Numbered from the stretch's first letter, positions 43,912 through 53,658 are shown. The stretch is 64,000 nt of DNA from Halomonas alkalisoli (GCF_021412585.1 NZ_JAKCMI010000021.1:62001-126000), one strand, 5' to 3'. Numbers and translations: made by a program. The notes: generated from the letters alone by a model not told the origin.

Positions 43912-45933
43912 ATGAAGCAGCTCCAGTGCGTTGGCACCACCGACCCGGTTCTCGCCGACGGCGACGAGCCCGCCAGCAACCCTTCTTCCAATGACTACTT
44001 CGGTGACATTCTTCAGGCTCACCTGAACCGGCGCACCATGCTGCGCGCCAGCCTGAGCGCGGTAGTAGCGGGTGCCATGGCCACTACCCTGCCCTTCGGC
44101 TCGGTCTTCGCCAGCAATAGTGGCCTGACTGGACCCAGCCTAGGATTCAGGGCGGTTCCCGTGAGCAATGCCGACAGGGTGAGCGTGCCGAAAGGCTACC
44201 GGGTGCAGACCCTCATTCCCTGGGGCACCCCGATCAGCGGCGACATGCCCGCCTTTTCGCTGGAAGCCAGCGGCGATGCGCAAGCCCATCAGGTGGGCAG
44301 CCACCACGACGGCATGCACTTCTTCCCTCTCGACGGCAGTTCCCACGACGGCCTGCTGGTGCTCAACCACGAGTATGTCGAACCGCGCTTCCTGCACGCC
44401 GCCGCCGCGGGCCTGGTCCTGCATCGCAACGATTTTCCGCAAAATGCAGATGGGTCGCGTGATGCCGACCAGGTGCGCAAGGAGCTCAACGCCCATGGGG
44501 TGTCGGTGGTGCGGATACGGAAAGGGGACGACGGCCAGTGGCACATGGTGGCAGATCGCCTCAATCGCCGCATAACCGGACTCACACCGATGCGCCTGGC
44601 CGGGCCGGTAGCCGGCACCGAGCATCTGGTGACCAAGTACAGTCCCGACGGCACCATGACCCGCGGCACCCTCAACAACTGCGCCCACGGCGTCACCCCG
44701 TGGAACACCTACCTGGCCGCCGAGGAGAACTGGGCCGGCTACTTCGCCAACAGCGACGCCGAGATCGACCGCCGCCAGGCCCGCTACGGCATCGAGACCC
44801 GCGACAGCGGCCGCTATCAATGGCACAGGGCAGAAGGCGGCGCCGACGAATACGTGCGCTTCGACGCCAGTTCCCGTGGCGCCTCCGCCAGCGAGGACTA
44901 TCGCAACGAGCCCCATACCTTCGGCTGGATGGTGGAGATCGATCCCATGGACCCGGCCTCCACGCCGATCAAGCGCACCCACCTGGGCCGCTTCGCCCAC
45001 GAGGGAGTGATCTTCGCTCCGGCGGTGGAGGGCCAGCCGGTGGTGGCCTACTCCGGCGACGACGCCCGCTTCGAATACATCTACAAGTTCGTCTCCGCCC
45101 GGCCCTTTCAGGCCACCAGCGCCGACGGTTCGCTGCTCGACGAGGGCACCCTCTACGTGGCGAAATTCCACGAGGACGGCAGCGGCGAATGGCTGGCGCT
45201 CGCTCCGGGCCACAACGGCCTGACGCCGGAGAACGGCTTCGCCGACCTTGCCGATATCCTGGTCAATACCCGCAGCGCCGCCGACCATGCCGGGGCTACG
45301 AAGATGGACCGACCCGAGTGGGGCGCGGTCGATCCCGCCACCGGCCAGGTCTACTTCACCCTGACCAACAACGACTGGCGGGAGAATGGCCAGCAGGATG
45401 GCGCGAACCCTCGGCCGCAGAACCGCTTCGGCCATATCATCCGCTGGCAGGAGGACGGCACCCACGCCGCCAAGCGCTTCCAGTGGGATATCTTCGTGCT
45501 TGCCGGCGACCAGTATGACAGCCGCAACCTGGCAGGCAGTTCACTCGGCCGCGACGCCATCTTTGCCAACCCGGACGGTTTATGGATCGACCTGGACCGT
45601 CGTCTGTGGATCCAGACCGATATCGGTGAATCGAACATGAACCGGCGTCGCTTCGCGGCATTCGGCAATAATCAGATGCTGGCGGCCAATCCCGAGACCG
45701 GCGAGATCAAGCGCTTCCTGACGGGCCCAGTGGGCCAGGAGATCACCGGCGTGATCACCACCCCGGACCAGCGCACCATGTTCGTCAACGTGCAACACCC
45801 GGGTGCCACGACCTCCGCCAGGGATTTCGCCAGGGGGCGCTACCGCAGTCACTGGCCGGAGGGAGGTAAAGCCACCCCGCGCTCGGCAACCCTGGTCATT
45901 ACCCGAGAAGACGGCGGCATCATCGGCGCCTGA
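43912..45933 (+). CDS. PhoX-family (DUF839) alkaline phosphatase, copy 1
   Basis: A 673-residue PhoX-type protein. A Tat signal sits unusually far in (LNRRTMLRASLSAVVAGAMA, about residues 39-58), after a leader containing DEPASNPSSN. PhoX enzymes are calcium/iron phosphatases exported folded to the periplasm. Conserved blocks include VLNHEYVEPRFLH, NNCAHGVTPWNTYLAAEENW, GWMVEIDP and GRFAHEG, and the C-terminal EITGVITTPDQRTMFVNVQHPG. The ATG at 43912 fits the second copy's N terminus but has no strong ribosome site. Its central DNA is nearly identical to the downstream copy. Confidence 0.9.
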   Translation: MKQLQCVGTTDPVLADGDEPASNPSSNDYFGDILQAHLNRRTMLRASLSAVVAGAMATTLPFGSVFASNSGLTGPSLGFRAVPVSNADRVSVPKGYRVQTLIPWGTPISGDMPAFSLEASGDAQAHQVGSHHDGMHFFPLDGSSHDGLLVLNHEYVEPRFLHAAAAGLVLHRNDFPQNADGSRDADQVRKELNAHGVSVVRIRKGDDGQWHMVADRLNRRITGLTPMRLAGPVAGTEHLVTKYSPDGTMTRGTLNNCAHGVTPWNTYLAAEENWAGYFANSDAEIDRRQARYGIETRDSGRYQWHRAEGGADEYVRFDASSRGASASEDYRNEPHTFGWMVEIDPMDPASTPIKRTHLGRFAHEGVIFAPAVEGQPVVAYSGDDARFEYIYKFVSARPFQATSADGSLLDEGTLYVAKFHEDGSGEWLALAPGHNGLTPENGFADLADILVNTRSAADHAGATKMDRPEWGAVDPATGQVYFTLTNNDWRENGQQDGANPRPQNRFGHIIRWQEDGTHAAKRFQWDIFVLAGDQYDSRNLAGSSLGRDAIFANPDGLWIDLDRRLWIQTDIGESNMNRRRFAAFGNNQMLAANPETGEIKRFLTGPVGQEITGVITTPDQRTMFVNVQHPGATTSARDFARGRYRSHWPEGGKATPRSATLVITREDGGIIGA

Positions 45934-45958
45934 ACGCGAACCCACGGCTTACCGTCAT

Positions 45959-45996
45959 GACCACGAAGGCTCCGCCATGGCGGGGCCGTCGTGGTC
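45959..45996 (+). terminator. Terminator-like stem-loop between the phoX copies
   Basis: GACCACGA (45959-45966) and TCGTGGTC (45989-45996) form the outer stem, with an imperfect inner GGCTCCGCC/GGCGGGGCC helix. It lies 25 bp after the first phoX stop. The rest of the 259-bp gap holds no convincing gene. Confidence 0.6.
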
Positions 45997-46192
45997 AAAT
46001 ACAGTACCAAGCAGCGCACGAATATCGCCTCCACGGTCTGCTGCACCGCCTCGCCCAGGTCCTGCAATACCGCCTGGCCTTGCCGCTCATGGTGCTGTCA
46101 TCGAACCGCCTTCATTCATACATGCTGATGTAATGCGGCGCGGTCACCCTTTCCCAACAGAGTTCCCAACAGACTTCCAATGGAGAGACTCC

Positions 46193-48217
46193 ATGACCCA
46201 GCATCAGCGTCCCGGCCACGTCGACACCATCCTTGCCGCCGGCGACGAGCCCGCGAGCAACCCCTCTTCCAACGCCTACTTCGGCGATATCCTTCAGGCC
46301 CGCATGGACCGCCGCACCTTGCTGCGTGGCAGCCTGGCCGCCGCCGTGGCCGGCGCCATGGCGACCCACCTGCCCTTCGGCAGCGCCTTCGCCGCCGCAG
46401 GCACCAGCGCCCCGGCACCGAGCCTCGGCTTCCAGGCGGTTCCGGTCAGTGCCGCCGACACCGTGGTGGTGCCCGAAGGCTATCGGGTCAAGGCCATCCT
46501 GCCCATGGGCACCCCGATCAGCGGCGCCATGCCCGCTTACTCGCTCGCAGCCAGCGGCAAGGACCAGGCCCATCAGGTAGGTAGCCACCACGACGGCATG
46601 CACTTCTTCCCGCTGGAGGGCAGCTCCCGCGACGGCCTGCTGGTGATGAACCATGAGTATATAGAGCCGCGCTTCCTGCACGCCGCGGCGGCAGGGCTGG
46701 CGCTGGATCGCAGCGGCTTCCCGCAGAACGCCGATGGCAGCCGCGACGACGACCAGGTGCTCAAGGAGCTCAACGCCCATGGGGTGTCGGTGGTGCGCAT
46801 CCGCGAGGATGACGACGGCCAGTGGCGGGTGGTGGAGGACGCCCACAACCGCCGCGTCACCGGCCTGACCCCGATGCGCCTGGCCGGGCCGGTGGCCGGC
46901 ACCGAGCATCTGGTGACCAAGTACAGCCCGGACGGCACCATGACCCGCGGCACCCTCAACAACTGCGCCCACGGCGTCACCCCGTGGAACACCTACCTGG
47001 CTGCCGAGGAGAACTGGGCCGGCTACTTCGCCAACAGCGACGCCGAGATCGACCGCCGCCAGGCCCGCTACGGCATCGAGACCCGCGACAGCGGCCGCTA
47101 TCAATGGCACAGGGCAGAAGGCGGCGCCGACGAATACATGCGCTTCGACGCCAGTTCCCGCGGCGCCTCCGCCAGCGAGGACTATCGCAACGAGCCCCAT
47201 ACCTTCGGCTGGATGGTGGAGATCGACCCCATGGACCCGGCCTCGACGCCGATCAAGCGCACCCACCTGGGCCGCTTCGCTCACGAGGGAGTGATCTTCG
47301 CTCCGGCGGTGGAGGGCCAGCCGGTGGTCGCCTACTCCGGCGACGACGCCCGCTTCGAATACATCTACAAGTTCGTCTCCGCCCGGCCCTTTCAGGCCGC
47401 TAGCGCCGACGGCTCGCTGCTCGACGAGGGCACCCTCTATGTGGCCAGGTTCCACGAGGACGGCAGCGGCGAGTGGCTGGCCCTGGCCCCAGGCGAGAAC
47501 GGCCTGACGCCGGAGAACGGCTTCAAGGATCTCGCCGATATCCTGGTCAATACCCGCAGCGCCGCCGACCATGCCGGGGCTACGAAGATGGACCGACCCG
47601 AGTGGGGCGCGGTGGACCCGGTCACCGGCCAGGTCTACTTCACCCTGACCAACAATACCCGCCGCGAGGAAGGCGACGAGGACGCCGCCAACCCCCGCGC
47701 CAACAACAGCTTCGGCCATATCATCCGCTGGCAGGAGGAAGGCACCCACGCCGGCACCCGCTTCGCCTGGGACCTCTTCGTGCTGGCCGGCGACAGCGAC
47801 GACAGCCGCGACCTGGCCGGCGAGCCGCTGGAGCAGGACGCCATCTTCGCCAGCCCCGACGGCCTATGGATCGACCCGGACCGCCGCGTGTGGATCCAGA
47901 CTGACATCAGCGAGTCGGTGATGAACACCGGCATCTTCGAGGTATTCGGCAACAACCAGATGCTGGCGGCCAACCCCGAGACCGGCGAGATCAAGCGCTT
48001 CCTCACCGGCCCCGTGGGCCAGGAGATCACCGGCGTGATCACCACCCCGGACCAGCGCACCATGTTCGTCAACGTGCAGCACCCGGGTGCCACCACCGAG
48101 GCCGACGCCTTCGCGGCGGGCGACCTGGTCAGCCACTGGCCTGACGGCGGTAGTGCCATCCCGCGCTCGGCCACCCTGGTCATTACCCGAGAAGACGGCG
48201 GCATCATCGGCGCTTAG
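46193..48217 (+). CDS. PhoX-family (DUF839) alkaline phosphatase, copy 2
   Basis: A 674-residue paralogue of the preceding protein with the same DEPASNPSSN leader, a Tat signal MDRRTLLRGSLAAAVAGAMA, and the same core and C-terminal blocks. Differences cluster in the first 240 residues and in about residues 505-590, where charged residues are exchanged; the middle is almost the same. The ATG at 46193 has a TGGAGAG site, better than that of copy 1. It is followed by a strong terminator. It is likely the better-expressed copy; separate stem-loops after each gene suggest they are not one simple operon. Confidence 0.92.
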   Translation: MTQHQRPGHVDTILAAGDEPASNPSSNAYFGDILQARMDRRTLLRGSLAAAVAGAMATHLPFGSAFAAAGTSAPAPSLGFQAVPVSAADTVVVPEGYRVKAILPMGTPISGAMPAYSLAASGKDQAHQVGSHHDGMHFFPLEGSSRDGLLVMNHEYIEPRFLHAAAAGLALDRSGFPQNADGSRDDDQVLKELNAHGVSVVRIREDDDGQWRVVEDAHNRRVTGLTPMRLAGPVAGTEHLVTKYSPDGTMTRGTLNNCAHGVTPWNTYLAAEENWAGYFANSDAEIDRRQARYGIETRDSGRYQWHRAEGGADEYMRFDASSRGASASEDYRNEPHTFGWMVEIDPMDPASTPIKRTHLGRFAHEGVIFAPAVEGQPVVAYSGDDARFEYIYKFVSARPFQAASADGSLLDEGTLYVARFHEDGSGEWLALAPGENGLTPENGFKDLADILVNTRSAADHAGATKMDRPEWGAVDPVTGQVYFTLTNNTRREEGDEDAANPRANNSFGHIIRWQEEGTHAGTRFAWDLFVLAGDSDDSRDLAGEPLEQDAIFASPDGLWIDPDRRVWIQTDISESVMNTGIFEVFGNNQMLAANPETGEIKRFLTGPVGQEITGVITTPDQRTMFVNVQHPGATTEADAFAAGDLVSHWPDGGSAIPRSATLVITREDGGIIGA

Positions 48218-48300
48218 GGAAACAAATACCTGCGCGAGCGAATCACTGCGTGACGCTTCATCTCGCTCGTCAATTTGTTTAGCCTTGAAGGTGGAAACAC

Positions 48301-48327
48301 GAAGGCCCCGCTCATGGCGGGGCCTTC
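48301..48327. terminator. Bidirectional terminator between phoX copy 2 and purK
   Basis: GAAGGCCCCGC (48301-48311) and GCGGGGCCTTC (48317-48327) form a perfect 11-bp stem around a 5-base loop between two convergent genes, so it can serve both strands. Confidence 0.85.
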
Positions 48328-48348
48328 TGCGTAGCGCCGTAGCACCGA

Positions 48349-49461
48349 CTACTCGAAGCTGAAACGCGGCTCCGGCGCCTCGGGCAGCAGGGCCGCACAG
48401 GCGCGCACCCGCTCCATCAGCGCCTCATGGGTCGACGCCACCAGGTTGACGTGGCCAAGCTTTCGCCCGGGGCGCTCGCTCTTGTCGTAGCGGTGTAGGT
48501 GGGCGTCACCGATGGCGAGTATCGCCGCCGGGTCGCCCTCCTGGCCGATCACGTTGACCATGCAGGTGGGCATGCGCGCGGCGGTATCCCCCAGCGGCAG
48601 CCCCTGGATCGCCCGCAGGTGGTTCTCGAACTGGCTGGTCACCGCACCGTCCATGGTCCAGTGGCCGGAGTTGTGCACGCGAGGTGCCATCTCGTTGGCC
48701 AGCAGGCTGCCGTCGGCGCACTGGAACAGCTCCAGGGTCAGTACGCCCACATAGTCGAGCTCGTCGAGCAGCGCCCGGATATAGCCGTCGGCGGTCTGCT
48801 GCACGCTGTCGTCCAGGTCCGGCATCGGCGCCAGCGAATAGCGCAGGATGCCGTCAACGTGCTGGTTCTCGGCCATGGGATAGAAGACCACCTCGCCGTC
48901 GCGGCCGCGCACGGCAATGATCGACACCTCACGCACGAAGTCGACGAAGGCCTCGACGATCAGCCGGGGGTGGCCGATGGCACGCCAGGCGTCGGCGGCG
49001 TCGGCCGGGTCGCGCAGCACCGCCTGGCCCTTGCCGTCGTAGCCTTCGGTGACCGACTTGGCCACCACCGGGCAGCCCAGCTCCCGGGCTGCCGCCTCCA
49101 GCTCGTCGGCATGCTCCACCAGGCGATAGGCCGGGGTGGGGATGCCCAGGCGATCGAACAGCGCCTTCTCCTCGGCGCGGTTCTGGCAGACCCGGATCGC
49201 CTCGCTCGAAGGATAGACCGGCCTGACCTCCTCGATGGCCTGGACCAGCGCCACCGGCAGGTGTTCGAATTCATAGGTGACCAGGTCCACCTTGGCCAGG
49301 AAATCGTCGAGATGGTGCTGATCCGTATACACCGTCACATCGCCGATCCCCGCGCTGGGGTGGCCGGTGGTGTCGAGGAAGGTGAAGCGGTTGGCCAGGG
49401 GGTAGCCGGCCAGGGCCAGCATGCGGCCGAGCTGGCCGGCACCGAGTACACCGATGTTCAT
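48349..49461 (-). CDS. purK: 5-(carboxyamino)imidazole ribonucleotide synthase
   Basis: A 370-residue ATP-grasp enzyme that carboxylates AIR to N5-CAIR in purine synthesis. It begins MNIGVLGAGQLGRMLALAGY, has the ATP-grasp core CPVVAKSVTEGYDGKGQAVL (about residue 135-155) and the metal/ATP motif LLANEMAPRVHNSGHWTMDG (about 250-270). The start at 49461 fits the family; the open frame reads upstream through purE. It lies 10 bp after purE, the usual order. Residue length is typical. Confidence 0.96.
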   Translation of the reverse strand: MNIGVLGAGQLGRMLALAGYPLANRFTFLDTTGHPSAGIGDVTVYTDQHHLDDFLAKVDLVTYEFEHLPVALVQAIEEVRPVYPSSEAIRVCQNRAEEKALFDRLGIPTPAYRLVEHADELEAAARELGCPVVAKSVTEGYDGKGQAVLRDPADAADAWRAIGHPRLIVEAFVDFVREVSIIAVRGRDGEVVFYPMAENQHVDGILRYSLAPMPDLDDSVQQTADGYIRALLDELDYVGVLTLELFQCADGSLLANEMAPRVHNSGHWTMDGAVTSQFENHLRAIQGLPLGDTAARMPTCMVNVIGQEGDPAAILAIGDAHLHRYDKSERPGRKLGHVNLVASTHEALMERVRACAALLPEAPEPRFSFE

Positions 49462-49471
49462 CTGGGTCACC

Positions 49472-49984
49472 TCACTGCGCTTGCGGTCGGGGATCGGGGT
49501 TGTCGAGCACCGCCTGGGTCTGCTCGGCGCGGAAGGCCTCCACCGCCTCGCGCACCTTGGCGTCCTGCAGGGCAACGATCTGTGCCGCCAGCAGGCCGGC
49601 ATTGGTGGCACCGGCCTTGCCGATGGCAAGGGTCCCCACGGCGATACCACCGGGCATCTGGGCGATCGACAGCAGCGAGTCGAGACCCTTGAGCGCCTTG
49701 GACTCCACCGGCACGCCGAGTACCGGCAGCGCCGTCTGGGAGGCGACCATGCCCGGCAAGTGCGCCGCACCACCCGCGCCGGCGACGATCACCTGCAGGC
49801 CGCGTTCGGCGGCACCCTTGGCGTAGTCGAACAGCAGGTCCGGCGTGCGGTGCGCGGAAACCACGCGGGTCTCATACGGCACACCCAGGCGTTCGAGCAT
49901 CGCCACCGCGTGTTCCATGACCGGCCAGTCGGACTTCGACCCCATGATCACGCCTACGCGTGGCTGCTCGTTGGAGGACTGCAT
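49472..49984 (-). CDS. purE: N5-CAIR mutase
   Basis: A 170-residue class I PurE. The family signature [13 protein letters not shown] (residues 11-23), [11 protein letters not shown] with the catalytic His, and [32 protein letters not shown] and [17 protein letters not shown] are all present. It moves the carboxyl group of N5-CAIR to give CAIR. It is the first gene of the purE-purK pair. Confidence 0.97.
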   Translation of the reverse strand: MQSSNEQPRVGVIMGSKSDWPVMEHAVAMLERLGVPYETRVVSAHRTPDLLFDYAKGAAERGLQVIVAGAGGAAHLPGMVASQTALPVLGVPVESKALKGLDSLLSIAQMPGGIAVGTLAIGKAGATNAGLLAAQIVALQDAKVREAVEAFRAEQTQAVLDNPDPRPQAQ

Positions 49985-50032
49985 GTGCGGCTCCCGAATG
50001 ATGATGCTGGAAAGCGAAGGGCAGGTATTCTA

Positions 50033-50052
50033 ACGGCGCCCGCAGGCGCCGT
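50033..50052 (-). terminator. Stem-loop after the TAXI-TRAP operon
   Basis: ACGGCGCC (50033-50040) and GGCGCCGT (50045-50052) pair perfectly around CGCA, 51 bp beyond the leftward permease stop and upstream of purE. Read leftward it is followed by TTAGAAT, giving a modest U-tract. Confidence 0.65.
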
Positions 50053-50102
50053 CATCTTGACCATTCGAACAATAGGCGGCCGAGTGGGCCGCCTACCTCC
50101 CC

Positions 50103-52124
50103 TCAACCGCTGCGGACACCGGCGGCAGCCAGCTCCCGTCGATGAGCGACCCAGTTGCCGCCAATGGCCAGGGTCATCACCACCACGCCCGCAATCTCGG
50201 CGGTCAGGTCGGGGTAGAACACCGCCACGATGGCCGGGACGATGGCCAGGCGTGGCAACCACGACATGCGCGTAAAGAGATATCCCTCCAGCGCCGCGGC
50301 AAAGGAACAGAGCGCCAGGATCGCGATCAACCCGTTCCAGATCACCACCGGCACCGGGCCGCCGACGATGATCTCCGGATTGAAAACCATGAACAGCGGG
50401 ATCAGGTAGAGCCCCTTGGCGAACTTCCACGCCTGGAAGCCGGTTTCCATCGGCTTGCTGCCGGCGATGGCCGCCCCGGCGAAGCCCGCCAGGGCGATGG
50501 GTGGCGTCACGTTGGAGTCCTGTGAGTACCAGAACACCACCAGGTGGGCGATCAGCAGCGGCACGCCAAACTCGGCGGTCAGCGCCGGGCCCACCAGCAC
50601 GATCAGCACGATGTAGCTGGCGGTGACCGGCAGCCCCATGCCCAGGATCAGGCTGGCCAGCAGCACCATCAGCAGCGCCAGCACCAGGTTGCCGCCGGAG
50701 AAAGCCATCATCATGGAGGAGAACTTCAGCCCCAGGCCGGTGAGCCCCACCACACCGACGATGATACCGGCCACCGCACAGGCCATGGACACCGCCACGG
50801 CATTGCGCGCCCCGAGCTCGAGCCCCTGGACCAGCTTGACCAGCCCGGCCCAGAGCATGAGCTTGATGCTGGTGAAGGTGACCGTCTGGCCCTGCTGCGG
50901 GGCGACGAAGAAGAACCACAGCGCATAGCGCAGCACGGCCACGACCACCATGGTGATCACCGCATAGAAGCCCACCCGCATCGGCGACATGTTCATCACC
51001 AGCAGCCAGACCAGTACCCCCAGCGGCAGCAGGAAGTGCCAGCCATCCCGCATGACCTGGCGCATCTGCGGCAGTTCGGAGCGCGGCAGGCCCTGCATGC
51101 CCTGCTTCAGCGCGATGATATGCACGAACAGGTAGACCGTGGCGAAGTACATGATCGCCGGCAGTATGCTCACCTTGACCACGTCCAGGTAGGGCGTATT
51201 GGTGTACTCGGCGATAAGGAAGGCGCCCGCCCCCATCAGCGGCGGCATGATCTGCCCACCGGTGGAGGCCGCCGCCTCGATACCCCCGGCCTGATGCGGC
51301 TTGTAGCCCAGGCGTTTCATCAGCGGAATGGTGAAGGCACCGGTGGTCACCACGTTGGCGATGGCACTGCCCGAAATCGAGCCCATGCCCGCCGAGGCGA
51401 TGACCGCGGCCTTGGCCGGACCGCCCCGCTGGCGACCGGTGGCGGCATAGGCCATGTCGATGAAGAACTTGCCGGCGCCGGTGCTCTCAAGAAAGGCACC
51501 AAACAGCACGAAGATGAAGATATAGGTTGCCGCAACCCCCAGAGGCAGGCCGAAGATGCCCTCCTGCCCCAGGTAGAGCTGTCCCGCAAGACGGTCCAGG
51601 TTATAACCGCGATGCTCGAGGATCCCCGGCATCCACTGGCCAAGCCAGGGCAGTTCTCCGCGGGGGCCGGCGAAGGCGTAGATGATAGCCAGCGCCCCGA
51701 TAATCGTCATGCCGAAACCCACCGCCCGGCGGCTGGCTTCCAGTACCGTGACCGTGGCGATGCAGCCGACGAGGATATCGGTCTGGCTCCAGAAACCGGC
51801 GCGGCTGATGATCTCGTCCAGAAAGAGCACCAGATAGCCACCGGTGACCAAGGCACCGGCGAAGAATATGGCATCGATGAGCCAGCCCAACACGCCGCGC
51901 TTGCGACCCGGCCCGAACACCGGAAACATCAGGAACGCCAGCATCATGATCAGCATCAGGTGGATGCTGCGCTGGTAGAAGAGGCCCAGCGGCTGGATGC
52001 CCGCCGAGTAAAGCTGGAACAGGGAAAGCCCCACCGCCACGATGGTGATCAACCACAGGACGAAGCGGGGCTGGATGGCGTTGCCACCCGGCATCACCAC
52101 CGGTGGATTTGTGGACTCGCTCAT
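50103..52124 (-). CDS. TRAP transporter fused permease (4TM-12TM, TAXI type)
   Basis: A 673-residue protein with about 18 hydrophobic segments. The N-terminal quarter corresponds to DctQ, and the rest to DctM with AYAATGRQRGGPAKAAVIASAG, GSISGSAIANVVTTGAFTIPLM and GGQIMPPLMGAGAFLIAEYT, the hallmark of fused TRAP permeases served by TAXI binding proteins. The late SQDSNVTPPIALAGFAGAAIAG is also typical. A GAGGAA site precedes the ATG. It is 30 bp downstream of the DUF1850 gene in the operon; the substrate is unknown (some relatives take glutamate or other carboxylates). Confidence 0.94.
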   Translation of the reverse strand: MSESTNPPVVMPGGNAIQPRFVLWLITIVAVGLSLFQLYSAGIQPLGLFYQRSIHLMLIMMLAFLMFPVFGPGRKRGVLGWLIDAIFFAGALVTGGYLVLFLDEIISRAGFWSQTDILVGCIATVTVLEASRRAVGFGMTIIGALAIIYAFAGPRGELPWLGQWMPGILEHRGYNLDRLAGQLYLGQEGIFGLPLGVAATYIFIFVLFGAFLESTGAGKFFIDMAYAATGRQRGGPAKAAVIASAGMGSISGSAIANVVTTGAFTIPLMKRLGYKPHQAGGIEAAASTGGQIMPPLMGAGAFLIAEYTNTPYLDVVKVSILPAIMYFATVYLFVHIIALKQGMQGLPRSELPQMRQVMRDGWHFLLPLGVLVWLLVMNMSPMRVGFYAVITMVVVAVLRYALWFFFVAPQQGQTVTFTSIKLMLWAGLVKLVQGLELGARNAVAVSMACAVAGIIVGVVGLTGLGLKFSSMMMAFSGGNLVLALLMVLLASLILGMGLPVTASYIVLIVLVGPALTAEFGVPLLIAHLVVFWYSQDSNVTPPIALAGFAGAAIAGSKPMETGFQAWKFAKGLYLIPLFMVFNPEIIVGGPVPVVIWNGLIAILALCSFAAALEGYLFTRMSWLPRLAIVPAIVAVFYPDLTAEIAGVVVMTLAIGGNWVAHRRELAAAGVRSG

Positions 52125-52154
52125 GGATTCCTCGTCAGACGTCGTCTGGCTAGC

Positions 52155-52667
52155 TCAGTTGTCGAGCAGGTTTAGTTGAATGCTGACCCGCTGGCCTGCG
52201 GCTTCATCGCTCAGGCTGACCCGGTGCGTCTCACCGTCGCGCTGCCATACTAACCGATGATCGACCTCAGGCGAGCCGACCCGCAAGAGATAGCGGTTGC
52301 CGGGCACGGGCTCATGGATATTCTCGATCCAGTAGCCGCCCTCCCCGTCGGAGACCTGCTCCCCTCGCCCCAGGGAGTGGCCGAGGCCGGCGGCGAAATC
52401 GGGTTGATGGCTGCGCTCGAGCTCCATCCTGCCCTGGTGATGGCGATAGCAGTCGAGCACCGGAAAGTGCCTGACCGAATGGTTCCAGCCCAGGCACCAG
52501 CGCCCCCCCTCCGGCATCTCGATGCGCACCAGCACCTCATCCTCGACGCTCCGCACCTCAAGCCACTCGCCGCCAGCGGCCACTGCCGGACCAATCCATA
52601 GCGCACACAGCAGCAGGGCGGACCACGTGATCCGCCCTGCTGCCATGTGGCGCACTTCGGGACGCAT
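52155..52667 (-). CDS. DUF1850-family protein of a TRAP-TAXI operon
   Basis: A 170-residue protein with an N-terminal signal peptide or anchor (WSALLLCALWIGPAVAAGGE, about residues 14-33) and a DUF1850 domain beginning LEVRSVEDEVLVRIEMPEG and including a WNHSVRHFPVLDCY motif. The family is repeatedly found between TAXI binding proteins and fused permeases, as here; its role is unknown. The start at 52667 was chosen for an AGGGG site and the signal peptide; another ATG at 52646 is possible, and the open frame extends into the binding-protein gene. Confidence 0.8.
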   Translation of the reverse strand: MRPEVRHMAAGRITWSALLLCALWIGPAVAAGGEWLEVRSVEDEVLVRIEMPEGGRWCLGWNHSVRHFPVLDCYRHHQGRMELERSHQPDFAAGLGHSLGRGEQVSDGEGGYWIENIHEPVPGNRYLLRVGSPEVDHRLVWQRDGETHRVSLSDEAAGQRVSIQLNLLDN

Positions 52668-52698
52668 GTGACGAGCCCCTGGCGTCAACCTCGCTCCA

Positions 52699-53658
52699 TC
52701 ACGGACGCAGGTCGTCCGGGATTTCGGCCTCGATCTCCTCGAAGTAGCGAATGGCACCGGGGTGCAGCGGCACCGGAGTGGACTCCATGGTGAATTCCAC
52801 GGTGGTGTCGTTGGCCGCCGGGTGCACGGCGATCAGGTCATCGGTACGCTCGAACAGCAGCTTGGTCAGCTGGTAGGCCAGCTCCTCGTCCATGTCGGAG
52901 TTGACGACCAGGACATTGGGAATACTGATGGTCTGCACTGCCTCGTCCATGCCGTCGTACATGCCGGCACGCAGCTCATAGGCAGCGAACACCGGCTCCG
53001 CTTCCCGGGCGTTGGCAACCTCCTCGTCGGAAAAGCCGATCAGGCGAATATCTCGAGTAGCGGCCAGGTTGAGGATCGAGCTGGTGGGCGGCCCAACGCT
53101 CCAGAAGCCGGCATCGATGTCACCATCGCGAATGGCATCGGCGGTCTCGTTGAAGTTCAGGCGCTGGGGGGTGAAATCGTCGTAGCTGATGCCGTTGGCT
53201 TCCAGCAGGGCACGGGCGTTGAGCTCGGTACCGCTGCCCGGGGCGCCGACGGAGACCCGCTTGCCCTCGAGATCGGCCAGGGAATGCACGTCGGAGTCGG
53301 CCAGGGTGACCAGCTGCACGGCGTTCGGGTAGACCGAGGCCAGGGCGCGGATGTTCTCGATCTGGCGGCCTTCGAAGTCACCGGTACCGGACCAGGCCTG
53401 GTAGACGGTGTCCGCCAGGGCCAGGGCCAGGTCGGCATCGCCGCGCATGATCAGGCCCATGTTCTCCACCGAGGCACCGGTCACTTCGGCGGTCGCACTG
53501 GCTCCCTCGATGTTGTCGTTGATCATTTCCGCAAAGCCACCACCGATCGGGTAGTAGACGCCCCCGGTACCGCCGGTGGCGATAGAGAGCTGCTGGGCTG
53601 CTGCCATTGGCGCAGTGACCAGCAGCGAAGCGGCCACTGCATACTTGAGAGCTCGCAT
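52699..53658 (-). CDS. TAXI-family TRAP substrate-binding protein
   Basis: A 319-residue periplasmic protein with a Sec signal peptide ending at about AAAQ. The TAXI core begins SIATGGTGGVYYPIGGGFAE (about residues 25-44), with GKRVSVGAPGSGTELNAR near residue 130 and a late NVLVVNSDMDEELAYQLTKLLFE. It delivers substrate to the fused permease downstream. A GGAGGAA site precedes the ATG. It is the first gene of the operon; repeats in the upstream gap may bind its regulator. Confidence 0.94.
   Translation of the reverse strand: MRALKYAVAASLLVTAPMAAAQQLSIATGGTGGVYYPIGGGFAEMINDNIEGASATAEVTGASVENMGLIMRGDADLALALADTVYQAWSGTGDFEGRQIENIRALASVYPNAVQLVTLADSDVHSLADLEGKRVSVGAPGSGTELNARALLEANGISYDDFTPQRLNFNETADAIRDGDIDAGFWSVGPPTSSILNLAATRDIRLIGFSDEEVANAREAEPVFAAYELRAGMYDGMDEAVQTISIPNVLVVNSDMDEELAYQLTKLLFERTDDLIAVHPAANDTTVEFTMESTPVPLHPGAIRYFEEIEAEIPDDLRP

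Noticed and set aside
45990..46090. Leftward coding-like stretch (LGEAVQQTVEAIF) between the phoX copies
   Set aside because: It resembles an amphipathic helix, but the frame continues into nonsense opposite phoX, with no start site or family match.
45803..46192. N-terminal extension of the second PhoX frame into the end of the first copy
   Set aside because: The first copy has a clear stop, and the second has its own ribosome site and leader at 46,193; the two are not one fused gene.
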